Below are positions 7,870 through 15,730 of a stretch of DNA of 64,000 nt, piece by piece. Under the pieces are notes generated by a model, which saw only the letters and a list, made by a program, of their open reading frames with translations, did not search any database and had not been told where the DNA came from. A program made the position numbers and the translations under genes. Within the stretch, counting starts at the first letter, position 1, and every line of letters starts with the position of its first letter. The DNA comes from CAVYPR01 sp963770505 (GTDB lineage Bacteria > Actinomycetota > Acidimicrobiia > Acidimicrobiales > RAAP-2), in the NCBI GenBank assembly GCA_963770505.1, contig CAVYPR010000006.1, positions 1,116,001 to 1,180,000 of the forward strand, written 5' to 3'.

Positions 7870-9039
7870 GTGACCGACGAGCCGGTGTCGGTCGCCGGCG
7901 GCGGCCCGGCGGACCTCGAAGACCGGGCCGGCGGGGCTGGGCTGGTCGACTGGCAGCTGGCCGAGCGGGTGGCGGGCTGGGCGCTGGCGCGCCGCTCCCT
8001 CCCCGGCTACCGCCCGGGCGCGCTCGAGGACGACTTCGCCGAGCTGACGGCCGAGGCCGAGACACTGGTGGCCGCGGCCACGGGGCTGCGGGCCCCGAGC
8101 CCGGCCCGGGCCCGGGTCACCGACCGCCAGGGGTGGGTGTCGGCCAACGTCGCCTCCATCCAGCGGCTGCTCGGCCCCACCCTGCGCAAGGTCGAGGACC
8201 GCCGGCGCAGCGCACCGGCGCTGTCGGTGGCCGGCGTCCAGGCCCGGCTCCCGGCCCCCTTGGCCGGTCTGGGGCGCTCGGCGGGCGGGGCCCAGATCGG
8301 GTTGGTGCTGGCGTGGCTGTCGACCAGGGTCCTGGGCCAGTACGACCTGCTCCTCACCGACGAGCTCGTCGACGACCAGGACCTCGTGTACTACGTCGGC
8401 CCCAACGTGGTGTCCGTCGAGTCCCGCTACGGCTTCCCCCCGCGCCAGTTCCGGCTCTGGCTGGCCCTCCACGAGGTCACCCACCGCTGCCAGTTCACGG
8501 CCGTGCCGTGGCTGCGGGACCACTTCCTCTCCCTGGTCGACACCGGCCTCGAGCCGATGGTGGGCGACCCCCACCACCTGGCCGAGGCGCTGCGTCGGGC
8601 CGCCGGCGAGGTGCGGGCCGGTCGGAGCCCCCTGGAGGACGCCGGCCTCCTGGGGCTGGTGGCCTCCCCCGAGCAGCTCGAGGCGCTCCAGCGCATCCAG
8701 GCGCTCATGAGCCTGCTCGAGGGCCACGGCGACGTGACCATGGACCGGGCCGGAGCGGCGTCGGTGCCCGGGGCCGAGCGGTTCAGCCGGGTGCTGCGCG
8801 AGCGGCGCGAGCAGGTGCGGGGCCCGGCCCGCCTCCTCCAGCAGGTGCTCGGGCTCGAGGCCAAGCTCCGCCAGTACCGAGAGGGCGAGGAGTTCATCCG
8901 CGCCGTGGAGCAGGCCGGCGGCACCGACCTGTTCAACCGGGTGTGGCGGGGCCCCGAATGGCTGCCCACCCTGGCCGAGATCCGCTCGCCCGGCGACTGG
9001 GTGGCCCGGGTGGGGGCGTCGCCGGCCGCACCCGCGTGA
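7870..9039 (+). CDS. DUF2342 zinc-dependent metalloprotease-like protein
   Basis: A 389-residue protein of the DUF2342 / coenzyme F420 biosynthesis-associated family. The clear hallmark is LWLALHEVTHRCQF at about residue 200, an HExxH zinc motif with the family's extra HRxQF. The rest is mostly helical and Arg/Leu-rich. Its physiological role is not established. It starts at GTG 7870 just after rsrA and its stop overlaps the tilS start by GTGA. The neighbourhood DUF2342-tilS-hpt is conserved in actinobacteria and supports the assignment. Confidence 0.87.
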   Translation: MTDEPVSVAGGGPADLEDRAGGAGLVDWQLAERVAGWALARRSLPGYRPGALEDDFAELTAEAETLVAAATGLRAPSPARARVTDRQGWVSANVASIQRLLGPTLRKVEDRRRSAPALSVAGVQARLPAPLAGLGRSAGGAQIGLVLAWLSTRVLGQYDLLLTDELVDDQDLVYYVGPNVVSVESRYGFPPRQFRLWLALHEVTHRCQFTAVPWLRDHFLSLVDTGLEPMVGDPHHLAEALRRAAGEVRAGRSPLEDAGLLGLVASPEQLEALQRIQALMSLLEGHGDVTMDRAGAASVPGAERFSRVLRERREQVRGPARLLQQVLGLEAKLRQYREGEEFIRAVEQAGGTDLFNRVWRGPEWLPTLAEIRSPGDWVARVGASPAAPA

Positions 9040-9970
9040 CGCCGGCCCCCGGGGGGTGGCCGCCCGAGGTCGAGGCGGCCCTCGGGTGCTGCACCTTCCC
9101 GGCCCCGGGCACCGAGCTGGCCTGCGCCGTCTCGGGGGGCCCCGACTCGCTGGCGCTCCTGGTGCTGGCGGCCGCCGCCGGCCTGGCGGTGACCGCGGTC
9201 CACGTCGACCACGGCCTGCGCCCCGGCTCGGCTCGGCCGAGGCCGGGGTGGTGGCCGCCGCCGCCCGTCGGTTCGGTGCGGGGTTCGTGGCCGAGCGGGT
9301 CGAGGTGTGCGACGGCCCCAACCTCGAGGCGCGGGCCCGGGCGGCCCGTTTCGCCGTCCTGCCGGCGGGGGCGGCCACCGGCCACACCATGGACGACCAG
9401 GCCGAGACGGTCCTGCTCAACCTGCTGCGCGGCACCGGGCTGGACGGGCTGGCCGCCATGGCCCCGGGGCCGACCCACCCCCTGCTCGGGCTGCGCCGGG
9501 CCGAGGCCCGGGCGGTCTGCCGGGCGGTCGGGCTCGAGTGGGTGGAGGACCCCAGCAACGCCGACCCCCGGCACCTGCGCAACCGGGTGCGGGCCGAGCT
9601 GCTGCCGCTCTGCGCGTCGATCGCCCGGCGCGACCCGGTGCCGCTCCTGGCCCGGCTGGCCGCCCTGGCCGGCGACGAGGGGTCGCACCTCGACGCCCTG
9701 GCCGCCCTGGCCGTGCCCGACCCCACCGACGCGCGGCCTGCTGGCGGCGGCGCCGGTGCCGATCGCCCGGCGCGCCGTGCGCGGCTGGCTGCGCCGATCG
9801 GCCGGGGGGCCGGCGGGCCGCGACGGCGGCGACCACCCGCCGTCGCTGGCCGACGTGGAGCGGGTGCTCGCCGTGGCCGGGGGGCGGGCCGTGGCCACCG
9901 AGGTGTCGGGGGGCCGGCGGGTCCGCCGGTCGGCCGGCCGCCTGGCCGTCGGGGTGGCGGGGTCCGGTAA
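9036..9970 (+). CDS. tilS: tRNA(Ile)-lysidine synthase (frameshifted)
   Basis: TilS ATP-dependently attaches lysine to C34 of the tRNA(Ile) CAU anticodon and is essential in most bacteria. It starts at GTG 9036. The P-loop AVSGGPDSLALL (about residue 30) and HVDHGLRPGS lie in the first frame; from about 9232 a one-base loss moves the rest (VVAAAARRFGAGF, HTMDDQAETVLLNLLRGTG, EDPSNADPRHLRN) into another frame; near 9731-9738 an extra base returns it. The C-terminal domain follows, but this last frame has no stop before hpt; the likely true stop is the TAA at 9968-9970 after one further indel. A real TilS-Hpt fusion, known in Listeria, is possible but less likely because a -10 box for hpt lies here. 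Confidence 0.75.
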
Positions 9971-9980
9971 GGTCGCGGCG

Positions 9981-10573
9981 GTGGAGACCGAGGAGGTGGC
10001 GCGCCCGGCCCCCGAGTGGGCCCGGTCCGCCGTCGGCCCCGAGGTGGTGAGCGCCGAGGCCATCGCCGAGCGGGTGGCCGAGCTCGGGGCCAGGATCACC
10101 GCCGACTACGCCGACGACCCGCCGCTGCTGGTGGGGGTGCTTGAAGGGCGCCATGACCTTCATGAGCGACCTCTGCCGGGCCATCGAGCTCCCGGTGGAC
10201 GTCGACTTCATGGCCGTCTCCTCCTACGGCAGCGCCACGAGGACCTCGGGGGTGGTGCGCATCGTGAAGGACCTCGACGCCGAGCTGACCGGCCGGCGCG
10301 GTGCTGGTGGTCGAGGACATCATCGACAGCGGCCTCACCCTCAACTACCTGCGCAAGTACCTCCAGGCCCGCAGCCCCAAGGGGGTCGACGTCTGCGCCC
10401 TGTTGGTGAAGGAGGGCGAGCAGCGGGTCCGCCTCGACCTGCGCTACGTCGGGTTCACCATCCCCTCGGAGTTCGTCGTCGGCTACGGCCTCGACGTGGG
10501 CGAGCGGTACCGCAACCTGGCCGGGGTCCACAGCTACCTCGGGTCAGAGAGGGCGGGACCCGGCCGCGGCTGA
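9981..10573 (+). CDS. hpt: Hypoxanthine-guanine phosphoribosyltransferase (two frameshifts)
   Basis: A purine salvage enzyme making IMP and GMP from the bases and PRPP. Three frames are needed: SAEAIAERVAELGARITADY first, then after an extra T near 10142 KGAMTFMSDLCRAIELPV..., then after an extra C near 10299 LVVEDIIDSGLTLNYL, the PRPP-binding loop, to the stop at 10573. The span is two bases over a multiple of three, as expected for two insertions. GTG 9981 is chosen because TAAGGT (9968-9973) ends seven bases upstream, a leaderless-type promoter. In most actinobacteria ftsH follows hpt; here folE does. Confidence 0.8.
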
Positions 10574-10615
10574 CCGCCGAGGCCGCCGACGGGGCAGACG
10601 AAGAGGAGAGATCCA

Positions 10616-11185
10616 GTGGCAGTGGACATCGACCGGGTGCGGCGCGCCGTCGCCGAGATCCTGGACGCCATCGGCGAGGACCCCGGGCGCGACGGGCTGC
10701 TCGACACGCCCGACCGGGTGGCCGCCATGTACGAGGAGCTGTTCTCCGGGCTCTCCGACGACCCGGCCCGCCACCTCACCGTGACCTTCGCCGCCGACCA
10801 CGACGAGATGGTGATGGTGCGCGACATCCCCTTCGCCTCGCTGTGCGAGCACCACCTGGTGCCGTTCATCGGCCGGGTGCACGTGGCCTACATCCCGGGC
10901 ACCGACGGCCGCATCACCGGCCTGTCCAAGCTGGCCCGGCTGGTGGACGGCTTCGCCCGGCGGCTCCAGGTCCAAGAGCGCATGACCACCCAGATCGCCG
11001 AGACCATCGAGCGGGTGCTCGCCCCCCAGGGGGTGCTGGTGGTGGTGGAGGCCGAGCACCTTTGCATGTCCATGCGCGGGGTGAAGAAGCCCGGGACCCT
11101 CACCATCACCTCGTCGGTCCGGGGCCTGTTCCGCACCGACGCCGCCACCCGGGCCGAGGCGATGCAGTTCGTCCACGGCCGCTGA
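10616..11185 (+). CDS. folE: GTP cyclohydrolase I
   Basis: The 189-residue enzyme that opens folate synthesis by turning GTP into dihydroneopterin triphosphate. Family signatures are plain: FASLCEHHLVPFIGRVHVAY around residue 80 with zinc-binding Cys/His, ERMTTQIAET, and EAEHLCMSMRGVKKPG around 142 with the second zinc Cys. It starts at GTG 10616, preceded by a GGAGAG-like site. It begins a folate set with folP, folB and folK just downstream in the normal actinobacterial order. Confidence 0.95.
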   Translation: MAVDIDRVRRAVAEILDAIGEDPGRDGLLDTPDRVAAMYEELFSGLSDDPARHLTVTFAADHDEMVMVRDIPFASLCEHHLVPFIGRVHVAYIPGTDGRITGLSKLARLVDGFARRLQVQERMTTQIAETIERVLAPQGVLVVVEAEHLCMSMRGVKKPGTLTITSSVRGLFRTDAATRAEAMQFVHGR

Positions 11186-11231
11186 TGGCCGGCCGGCACG
11201 CGAGGTGGGCAGTTCGCGTACGCTGGCCGCC

Positions 11232-12051
11232 ATGCCGGGCCTCCGCCGGGGTCGACCCCTCGTGATGGGAGTGCTCAACGTGACCCCGGACTCCTTCTCC
11301 GACGGGGGGCGCTACCTGCGCCACCAGGACGCCGTGGCCCACGGCATGGCCATGGTGGCCGAGGGCGCCGACCTGGTGGACGTGGGCGGCGAGTCGAGCC
11401 GGCCGGGCGCCGAGCCCGTCGGCGAGGCCGAGGAGCTACGCCGGGTGGTCCCGGTGATCGAGGCCCTCTCGCCGCACGTCAGGGTCTCGGTGGACACCGT
11501 GAAGCCGGCGGTCGCCGAGGCGGCCGTGGACGCCGGGGCCACCCTCATCAACGACATCTCGGGGGCGCTGCAGCCCGTCGCCGCCGGCCGCGGGGTGGGC
11601 TGGGTGGCCATGCACATGCAGGGGACCCCCGCCGACATGCAGCGGCGCCCCCGCTACGACGACGTGGTGGCCGAGGTGCACGGGTTCGTCCTCGACCGGG
11701 CCCGGGCCGCCGCCGCGCTGGGGGTGGCCGAGGTGTGGGTCGATCCGGGGATCGGCTTCGGCAAGACGGCCGAGCACAACCTGGCCCTGGTGGCCCACGT
11801 GGGGGAGCTGGCCGCGGCGGCCGGGGCCGAGGGGTTCGGTGTGCTGGTGGGCGTGAGCCGCAAGAGCTTCCTCGGCCGGTTCGGGGCCGGGGACGGCGAG
11901 CCGCGGGCGGCCGGGGATCGCCTGGAGGCGTCGCTGGCCCTGGCCACCTGGGCCATGGCCCGGGGTGCGACCATGGTGCGGGCGCACGACGTGGCGCCCG
12001 ACCCTCGAGGCGGCTCGCCTCGTCGGCGGGGAGTGGGGGGCGGCGGCGTGA
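11232..12051 (+). CDS. folP: Dihydropteroate synthase (frameshift near the C terminus)
   Basis: DHPS joins 4-aminobenzoate to dihydropterin pyrophosphate and is the sulfonamide target. Motifs include MGVLNVTPDSFSDGG at the N terminus, DVGGESSRPGA, NDISG, WVDPGIGFGKT and VGVSRKSFLG. Near 11998-12000 an extra C breaks the frame after VRAHDVAP; with it removed, the end reads TLEAARLVGGEWGAAA and stops at the TGA 12049-12051. ATG 11232 is chosen over GTG 11205 because a TACGCT box (11219-11224) ends seven bases before it, pointing to a leaderless transcript. Without the correction it looks fused to the next gene. Confidence 0.9.
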
Positions 12052-12560
12052 AGGGCAAGTGGGCGGCGGGGATCCCTCCCCGCAACTTCGCCTGGATCAT
12101 GCGGGACCGGCTGGCGGTCAGCGAGCGCCCGGGCGGCTTCGGCACCAGCCACCGCCGGGTGCGCCGACAGGAGGAGATCATCTGGCTCCGGGTCCAGGGG
12201 TTCACCCGGGTCGTCTCGCTCCTGCCCTCGCCGCACAACCTCGCCGCCTACGAGGAGGAGGGGATCGCCCACGACCACTACCCCCTTTCCCCCAACGCCG
12301 ACCCCCGCGAGGTCCTGGCCGACTTCTACGCCGACCTCGACCGCTCGCTGGCCGAGGGGCTGCGCATCCTCGTCCACCAGGACGAGCTGGGCGACCGCGT
12401 CATGGGGGCGATGGCCGGCTACCTCGTGTGGTCGGGCCGCATGACCCCCGGGCCCCGGGCGGTGGCCCTGGTCGAGCACCTGGTGGGCCACCAGATGGGC
12501 TCGACCGGGCGCGAGCTGGTGGTGGCCGTGAGCGGCATGCCGCCGCGCCAGGCCGTGTGA
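12048..12560 (+). CDS. Dual-specificity-phosphatase-like protein lacking the catalytic Cys
   Basis: A 170-residue protein with the layout of a small dual-specificity/tyrosine phosphatase domain: VSLLPSPHNLAAYEEEGIAH, then HDHYPLSPNADPREVLADF (acid loop region), then ILVHQDELGDRVMGAMAGYL where the P-loop should be. The phosphatase signature HCx5R here reads HQx5R: Gln 111 stands where the nucleophile Cys belongs, while Arg 117 is kept. The helix after it (MAGYLVWSG) also fits. So the fold is probably that of a phosphatase but without hydrolytic activity; a phosphate- or nucleotide-binding regulatory role is possible. It starts at a GTG overlapping the folP stop and lies inside the folate operon. 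Not recognised by name. Confidence 0.7.
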   Translation: MKGKWAAGIPPRNFAWIMRDRLAVSERPGGFGTSHRRVRRQEEIIWLRVQGFTRVVSLLPSPHNLAAYEEEGIAHDHYPLSPNADPREVLADFYADLDRSLAEGLRILVHQDELGDRVMGAMAGYLVWSGRMTPGPRAVALVEHLVGHQMGSTGRELVVAVSGMPPRQAV

Positions 12561-12570
12561 GGCGCAGCCG

Positions 12571-13017
12571 GTGAGCGCCGGGGCCGACGAGGTCCGGCCA
12601 CCGGGCCGCCGGTGGGGGTTCGGCGACCGCATCGAGCTCCGGGACCTGCGGGTGCTGGGCGTCCACGGCGTGCTGGCCGAGGAGCGCCAGCGGGCCCAGC
12701 CCTTCTCGGTGGACCTCGACGTGTGGGTGGACACCACCCCGGCCGGGGCCACCGACGACCTCGCGGCCACGGTGGACTACGCCGCGCTGGCCGCGCTGGC
12801 CCACGACGTGGTGGCCGACGGGTCGTTCGCCCTCCTCGAGGCGGTGGCCGACGCCGTGGCCCGGGCGGTGCTCGACCACGACGAGCGGGTGGGCGCGGTG
12901 GCCGCCACCGTCCGCAAGCTGCGCCCCCCGGTCCCCCTCGACCTCGGGTCGGTCGGCGTCCGGGTGGTGCGCCGTCGCCCGGTGGCCGCCGGGCCGGGGG
13001 CGCCGGCGGCCACGTGA
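12571..13017 (+). CDS. folB: Dihydroneopterin aldolase
   Basis: A 148-residue enzyme of the DHNA/epimerase T-fold family that splits dihydroneopterin to hydroxymethyl-dihydropterin. Diagnostic text: RIELRDLRVLGVHGVLAEER near residue 20 (active-site Glu), DVWVDTTPAGATDDLAATVDYAAL, and LLEAVADAVARAVL. The N terminus carries a 15-residue extension typical of no domain. GTG 12571 follows a GAGG element. Sits between the phosphatase-like gene and folK. Confidence 0.92.
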   Translation: MSAGADEVRPPGRRWGFGDRIELRDLRVLGVHGVLAEERQRAQPFSVDLDVWVDTTPAGATDDLAATVDYAALAALAHDVVADGSFALLEAVADAVARAVLDHDERVGAVAATVRKLRPPVPLDLGSVGVRVVRRRPVAAGPGAPAAT

Positions 13018-13038
13018 AGGCGGGGCCCGAGCGCCGCC

Positions 13039-13503
13039 GTGCGGGCTTTCGTGGGGCTGGGGTCGAACCTCGGGGACCGGCGCGCCGAGCTCTCCCGGGC
13101 CGTGGCGGCCTTGCGCCGCCACGGCGACGTGATCGCGGTCTCCCCCCTCTACGAGACCGAGCCGGTCGGCGGGCCGCCGGGTCAGGACCCGTACCTCAAC
13201 CTGGTGGTCGAGCTGTCGACCACCGACACCGCCCGCCGCCTCCTCGAGCGGTGCCGGGCGCTGGAGGAGGCGGCCGGCCGGGTCCGCACCGTCCGCCACG
13301 GGCCGCGCACCCTCGACGCCGACGTCCTCTACCTGGAGGGGGTGGAGGTCCACGAGGACGACCTCGAGGTGCCCCACCCCAGGATGTGGGAGCGTCGGTT
13401 CGTGCTGGCGCCGCTGGCCGACCTGGCCCCCGACCTGGTGGGCCCCGAGGCGCTCGGTCGTGCTGGTGGCGCGGTCAGTTGCCTGGGTATGCTGGAGGCG
13501 TAG
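13039..13503 (+). CDS. folK: 2-amino-4-hydroxy-6-hydroxymethyldihydropteridine pyrophosphokinase
   Basis: HPPK, 154 residues, activates hydroxymethyl-dihydropterin with ATP for DHPS. AFVGLGSNLGDRRAEL opens the protein; SPLYETEPVGGPPGQDPYLNLV and RHGPRTLDADVLYLEG followed by VPHPRMWERRFVLAPLADL are the ATP and magnesium binding blocks. Start GTG 13039 is 21 bases after folB. The last fifteen residues look less conserved than usual, so a small indel near the end cannot be excluded. Confidence 0.93.
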   Translation: MRAFVGLGSNLGDRRAELSRAVAALRRHGDVIAVSPLYETEPVGGPPGQDPYLNLVVELSTTDTARRLLERCRALEEAAGRVRTVRHGPRTLDADVLYLEGVEVHEDDLEVPHPRMWERRFVLAPLADLAPDLVGPEALGRAGGAVSCLGMLEA

Positions 13504-13569
13504 GTATCGTCGACCGCTGAAGGCGACCGGCACCCCGGTGAGGGGGCTGGAGCGCCGAAGGAGGAATCG

Positions 13570-14409
13570 GTGCGGACCGTGCGGATCATCGGCCCTGGTC
13601 GGGCCGGGCGTTCCCTGTCCTGTGCGCTGGCGCGGCGCGGCTGGGCGGTGGCCGGGACCCTGGGACGTGGCGACGACCTGGCCGGGGCGGCCCAGGGGGT
13701 CGACGTGCTGGTGCTCGCCACCCCTGACGACACCCTGGCCGCGGTGGCGGCGGCCGTGCGCCCGACGCCCTCGACCGTCGTGGTCCACCTGTCGGGCTCG
13801 CTCGGCCTCGACGTGCTCGACCCCCACCTTCGCCGGGCCGCCCTCCATCCGCTGGTCCCCCTGCCCAACCCCGAGGTCGGCGCCGACCGCCTGCTCGCCG
13901 GCGTCACCTTCGCCGTGGCCGGGGACCCGGTGGCCCGCGAGATGGCCGAGGCGCTGGGCGGCCGGACGGTCGAGGTGGCCGACGGCGACCGTGCCGCGTA
14001 CCACGCCGCGGCCTGCATCGCGGCGAACCACGTGGTGGCGCTGCTGGGCCAGGTGGAGCGGGTGGCGGCCACGGCCGGCCTCCCGCTCGACGCCTTCTTG
14101 GGCCTCACCCGGGCGGCGGTCGACGACGTGGCCAGCCTGGGCCCGGTCGGCGCCCTGACCGGGCCGGCGCGCCGCGGTGACTGGGCCACGCTCGCCCGCC
14201 ACAGCGCGGCGCTGGCCGCCGACGAGCGTCCGGGCTACAACGCCGGGGTGGCCCTGGCCGTGAAGCTGGCCGACGCCGGCCGGGCCACGGTGGCGTCCGC
14301 CGAGCCGGCCGCCGCCGCCGGGACCGACGACGAGCCGGCGGACGACGTCCCCGAGGTGCGCGCCCCGGTCGACGTGGCAGGCGGCGCCCTCCCCGTCGGG
14401 GTGGGGTAG
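13570..14409 (+). CDS. Rossmann-like / DUF2520 protein
   Basis: A 279-residue two-domain protein: an N-terminal dinucleotide-binding region starting VRIIGPGRAGRSLSCAL with VLATPDD, and a C-terminal helical DUF2520 domain with AAYHAAACIAANHVVALLG, the layout of ketopantoate or imidoacid reductases. A disordered acidic tail follows residue 245. It sits directly before panC, as in many actinobacteria, so a role near pantothenate synthesis (for example ketopantoate reduction) is a reasonable inference but not proven. GTG 13570 has a strong GGAGGA upstream. Confidence 0.85.
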   Translation: MRTVRIIGPGRAGRSLSCALARRGWAVAGTLGRGDDLAGAAQGVDVLVLATPDDTLAAVAAAVRPTPSTVVVHLSGSLGLDVLDPHLRRAALHPLVPLPNPEVGADRLLAGVTFAVAGDPVAREMAEALGGRTVEVADGDRAAYHAAACIAANHVVALLGQVERVAATAGLPLDAFLGLTRAAVDDVASLGPVGALTGPARRGDWATLARHSAALAADERPGYNAGVALAVKLADAGRATVASAEPAAAAGTDDEPADDVPEVRAPVDVAGGALPVGVG

Positions 14410-14417
14410 GGGGAGCG

Positions 14418-15359
14418 GTGGAGGTCTTCGAGACGGCAGAGGGGTTCAGCCGCGCCCTGGACGCCGCCCGCGCCGCGGGGCGGACCGTCGGGCTCGTCCC
14501 CACCATGGGCGCGCTGCACGCGGGCCACCGCTCGCTGGTGACGCGGGCCGCGGCCGAGTGCGACCACGTGGCGGTCACCGTCTTCGTCAACCCGCTCCAG
14601 TTCGGCGACCCCGACGACATCGAGCACTACCCCCGGACGCTGGCGGCCGACCTCGAGCTGTGCCGGGACGACGGCGTCTCGTCGGTGCTGGCGCCGTCGG
14701 TGACCGAGATGTACCCGGACTGGCCGGCCCCGCCGGCGACCACGGTGTCGGTGACCGGGCCGAGCCAGGAGTGGGAGGGGAGCGCCCGGCCGGGCCACTT
14801 CGACGGGGTCTGCACGGTGGTGGCCAAGCTCTTCTCGATGGCGGGGCGCTGCCACGCCTACTTCGGGGAGAAGGACTTCCAGCAGCTGGCTGTGGTGCGC
14901 CGCATGGCGGCCGACCTCTCCATGCCGGTCGAGGTGGTGTCCTGCCCCACCGTGCGCGAGCCCGACGGCCTGGCCCTCTCCAGCCGCAACGCCCGGCTGT
15001 CGGTGGCCGAGCGCGCCGCGGCCCCGGTGCTCTGGCGCGCCCTGTGCGCCGGCCGCGAGGCGGTCGCCTCGGGCGAGCGGCGGCCCGGCGCGGTCGCCGG
15101 TCTGATGGCCGCCACGGTGGCGACCGAGCCGCTGGCCCGCCTCGAGTACGCGGCGGCGGTCGACGCCGCCTCCCTGGCGGTGCCCCCGTCCCTGGACGCC
15201 CCGACCGAGGTGCGGCTGCTAGTGGCCGCCCGGGTGGGACCGGTGCGGCTCATCGACAACTGCCACGCCCCGCGGTCGGCCCGCACCCCGCGGTTGGCGG
15301 GGGCGGGCCCGGCGCGGGCCGAGGACACGAGATGGAGGACGCCGTGCAACGCCGCATGA
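14418..15359 (+). CDS. panC: Pantothenate synthetase
   Basis: PanC condenses pantoate and beta-alanine with ATP via a pantoyl adenylate. The 313-residue protein shows VGLVPTMGALHAGHRSLV (HxGH), VFVNPLQFG, GHFDGVCTVVAKLFSM, YFGEKDFQQLAVVRRM, VREPDGLALSSRNARLS (KMSKS-like) in the correct order. It begins eight bases after the DUF2520 gene at GTG 14418. Its final 28 bases overlap the start of panD, which supplies the beta-alanine. Confidence 0.95.
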   Translation: MEVFETAEGFSRALDAARAAGRTVGLVPTMGALHAGHRSLVTRAAAECDHVAVTVFVNPLQFGDPDDIEHYPRTLAADLELCRDDGVSSVLAPSVTEMYPDWPAPPATTVSVTGPSQEWEGSARPGHFDGVCTVVAKLFSMAGRCHAYFGEKDFQQLAVVRRMAADLSMPVEVVSCPTVREPDGLALSSRNARLSVAERAAAPVLWRALCAGREAVASGERRPGAVAGLMAATVATEPLARLEYAAAVDAASLAVPPSLDAPTEVRLLVAARVGPVRLIDNCHAPRSARTPRLAGAGPARAEDTRWRTPCNAA

Positions 15360-15730
15360 TGAAGTCGAAGATCCACCGGGCCACCGTGACCGGGGCCAAC
15401 CTCAACTACGTCGGGTCGGTGAGCATCGACACCGAGCTGATGGCCCTGGCCGACGTCCTCCCCTACGAGCAGGTGGCCGTGCTCGACATCGACAACGGCG
15501 CCCGCTTCGAGACCTACGCCATCGCCGGGGGACCGGGCGAGATCTGCCTGAACGGGGCGGCGGCCCGCCTCGTCTCGCCGGGGGACCGGGTGATCCTCAT
15601 CACCTACGCCGACTACTCCCGAGAGGAGCTCGAGCACTACCGGCCCCGGGTGGTCCACGTCGACCGGGGGAACCGGCCCCTGGACGAGGCCTCGGCCGTG
15701 GCCGTGGCCGCGCTCTTCGATCCCGCGTGA
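15332..15730 (+). CDS. panD: Aspartate 1-decarboxylase proenzyme
   Basis: PanD makes beta-alanine from aspartate using a pyruvoyl group created by self-cleavage. The site of cleavage, Gly-Ser in NYVGSVSIDTELM, is present, as are MMKSKIHRATVTGANLNYVG, DIDNGARFETYAI and LNGAAARLVSPGDRVILITY. ATG 15332 gives 132 residues and has a GAGGAC site; GTG 15344 and ATG 15356 are alternatives starting closer to the family's usual N terminus. Overlaps panC and is followed by nadB with a GTGA overlap. Confidence 0.93.
   Translation: MEDAVQRRMMKSKIHRATVTGANLNYVGSVSIDTELMALADVLPYEQVAVLDIDNGARFETYAIAGGPGEICLNGAAARLVSPGDRVILITYADYSREELEHYRPRVVHVDRGNRPLDEASAVAVAALFDPA

Noticed and set aside
11205..12560. Fusion of dihydropteroate synthase with a phosphatase-like domain
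   Set aside because: One extra C near 11999 creates it; corrected, folP ends at 12051 with a GTGA overlap to the next gene.
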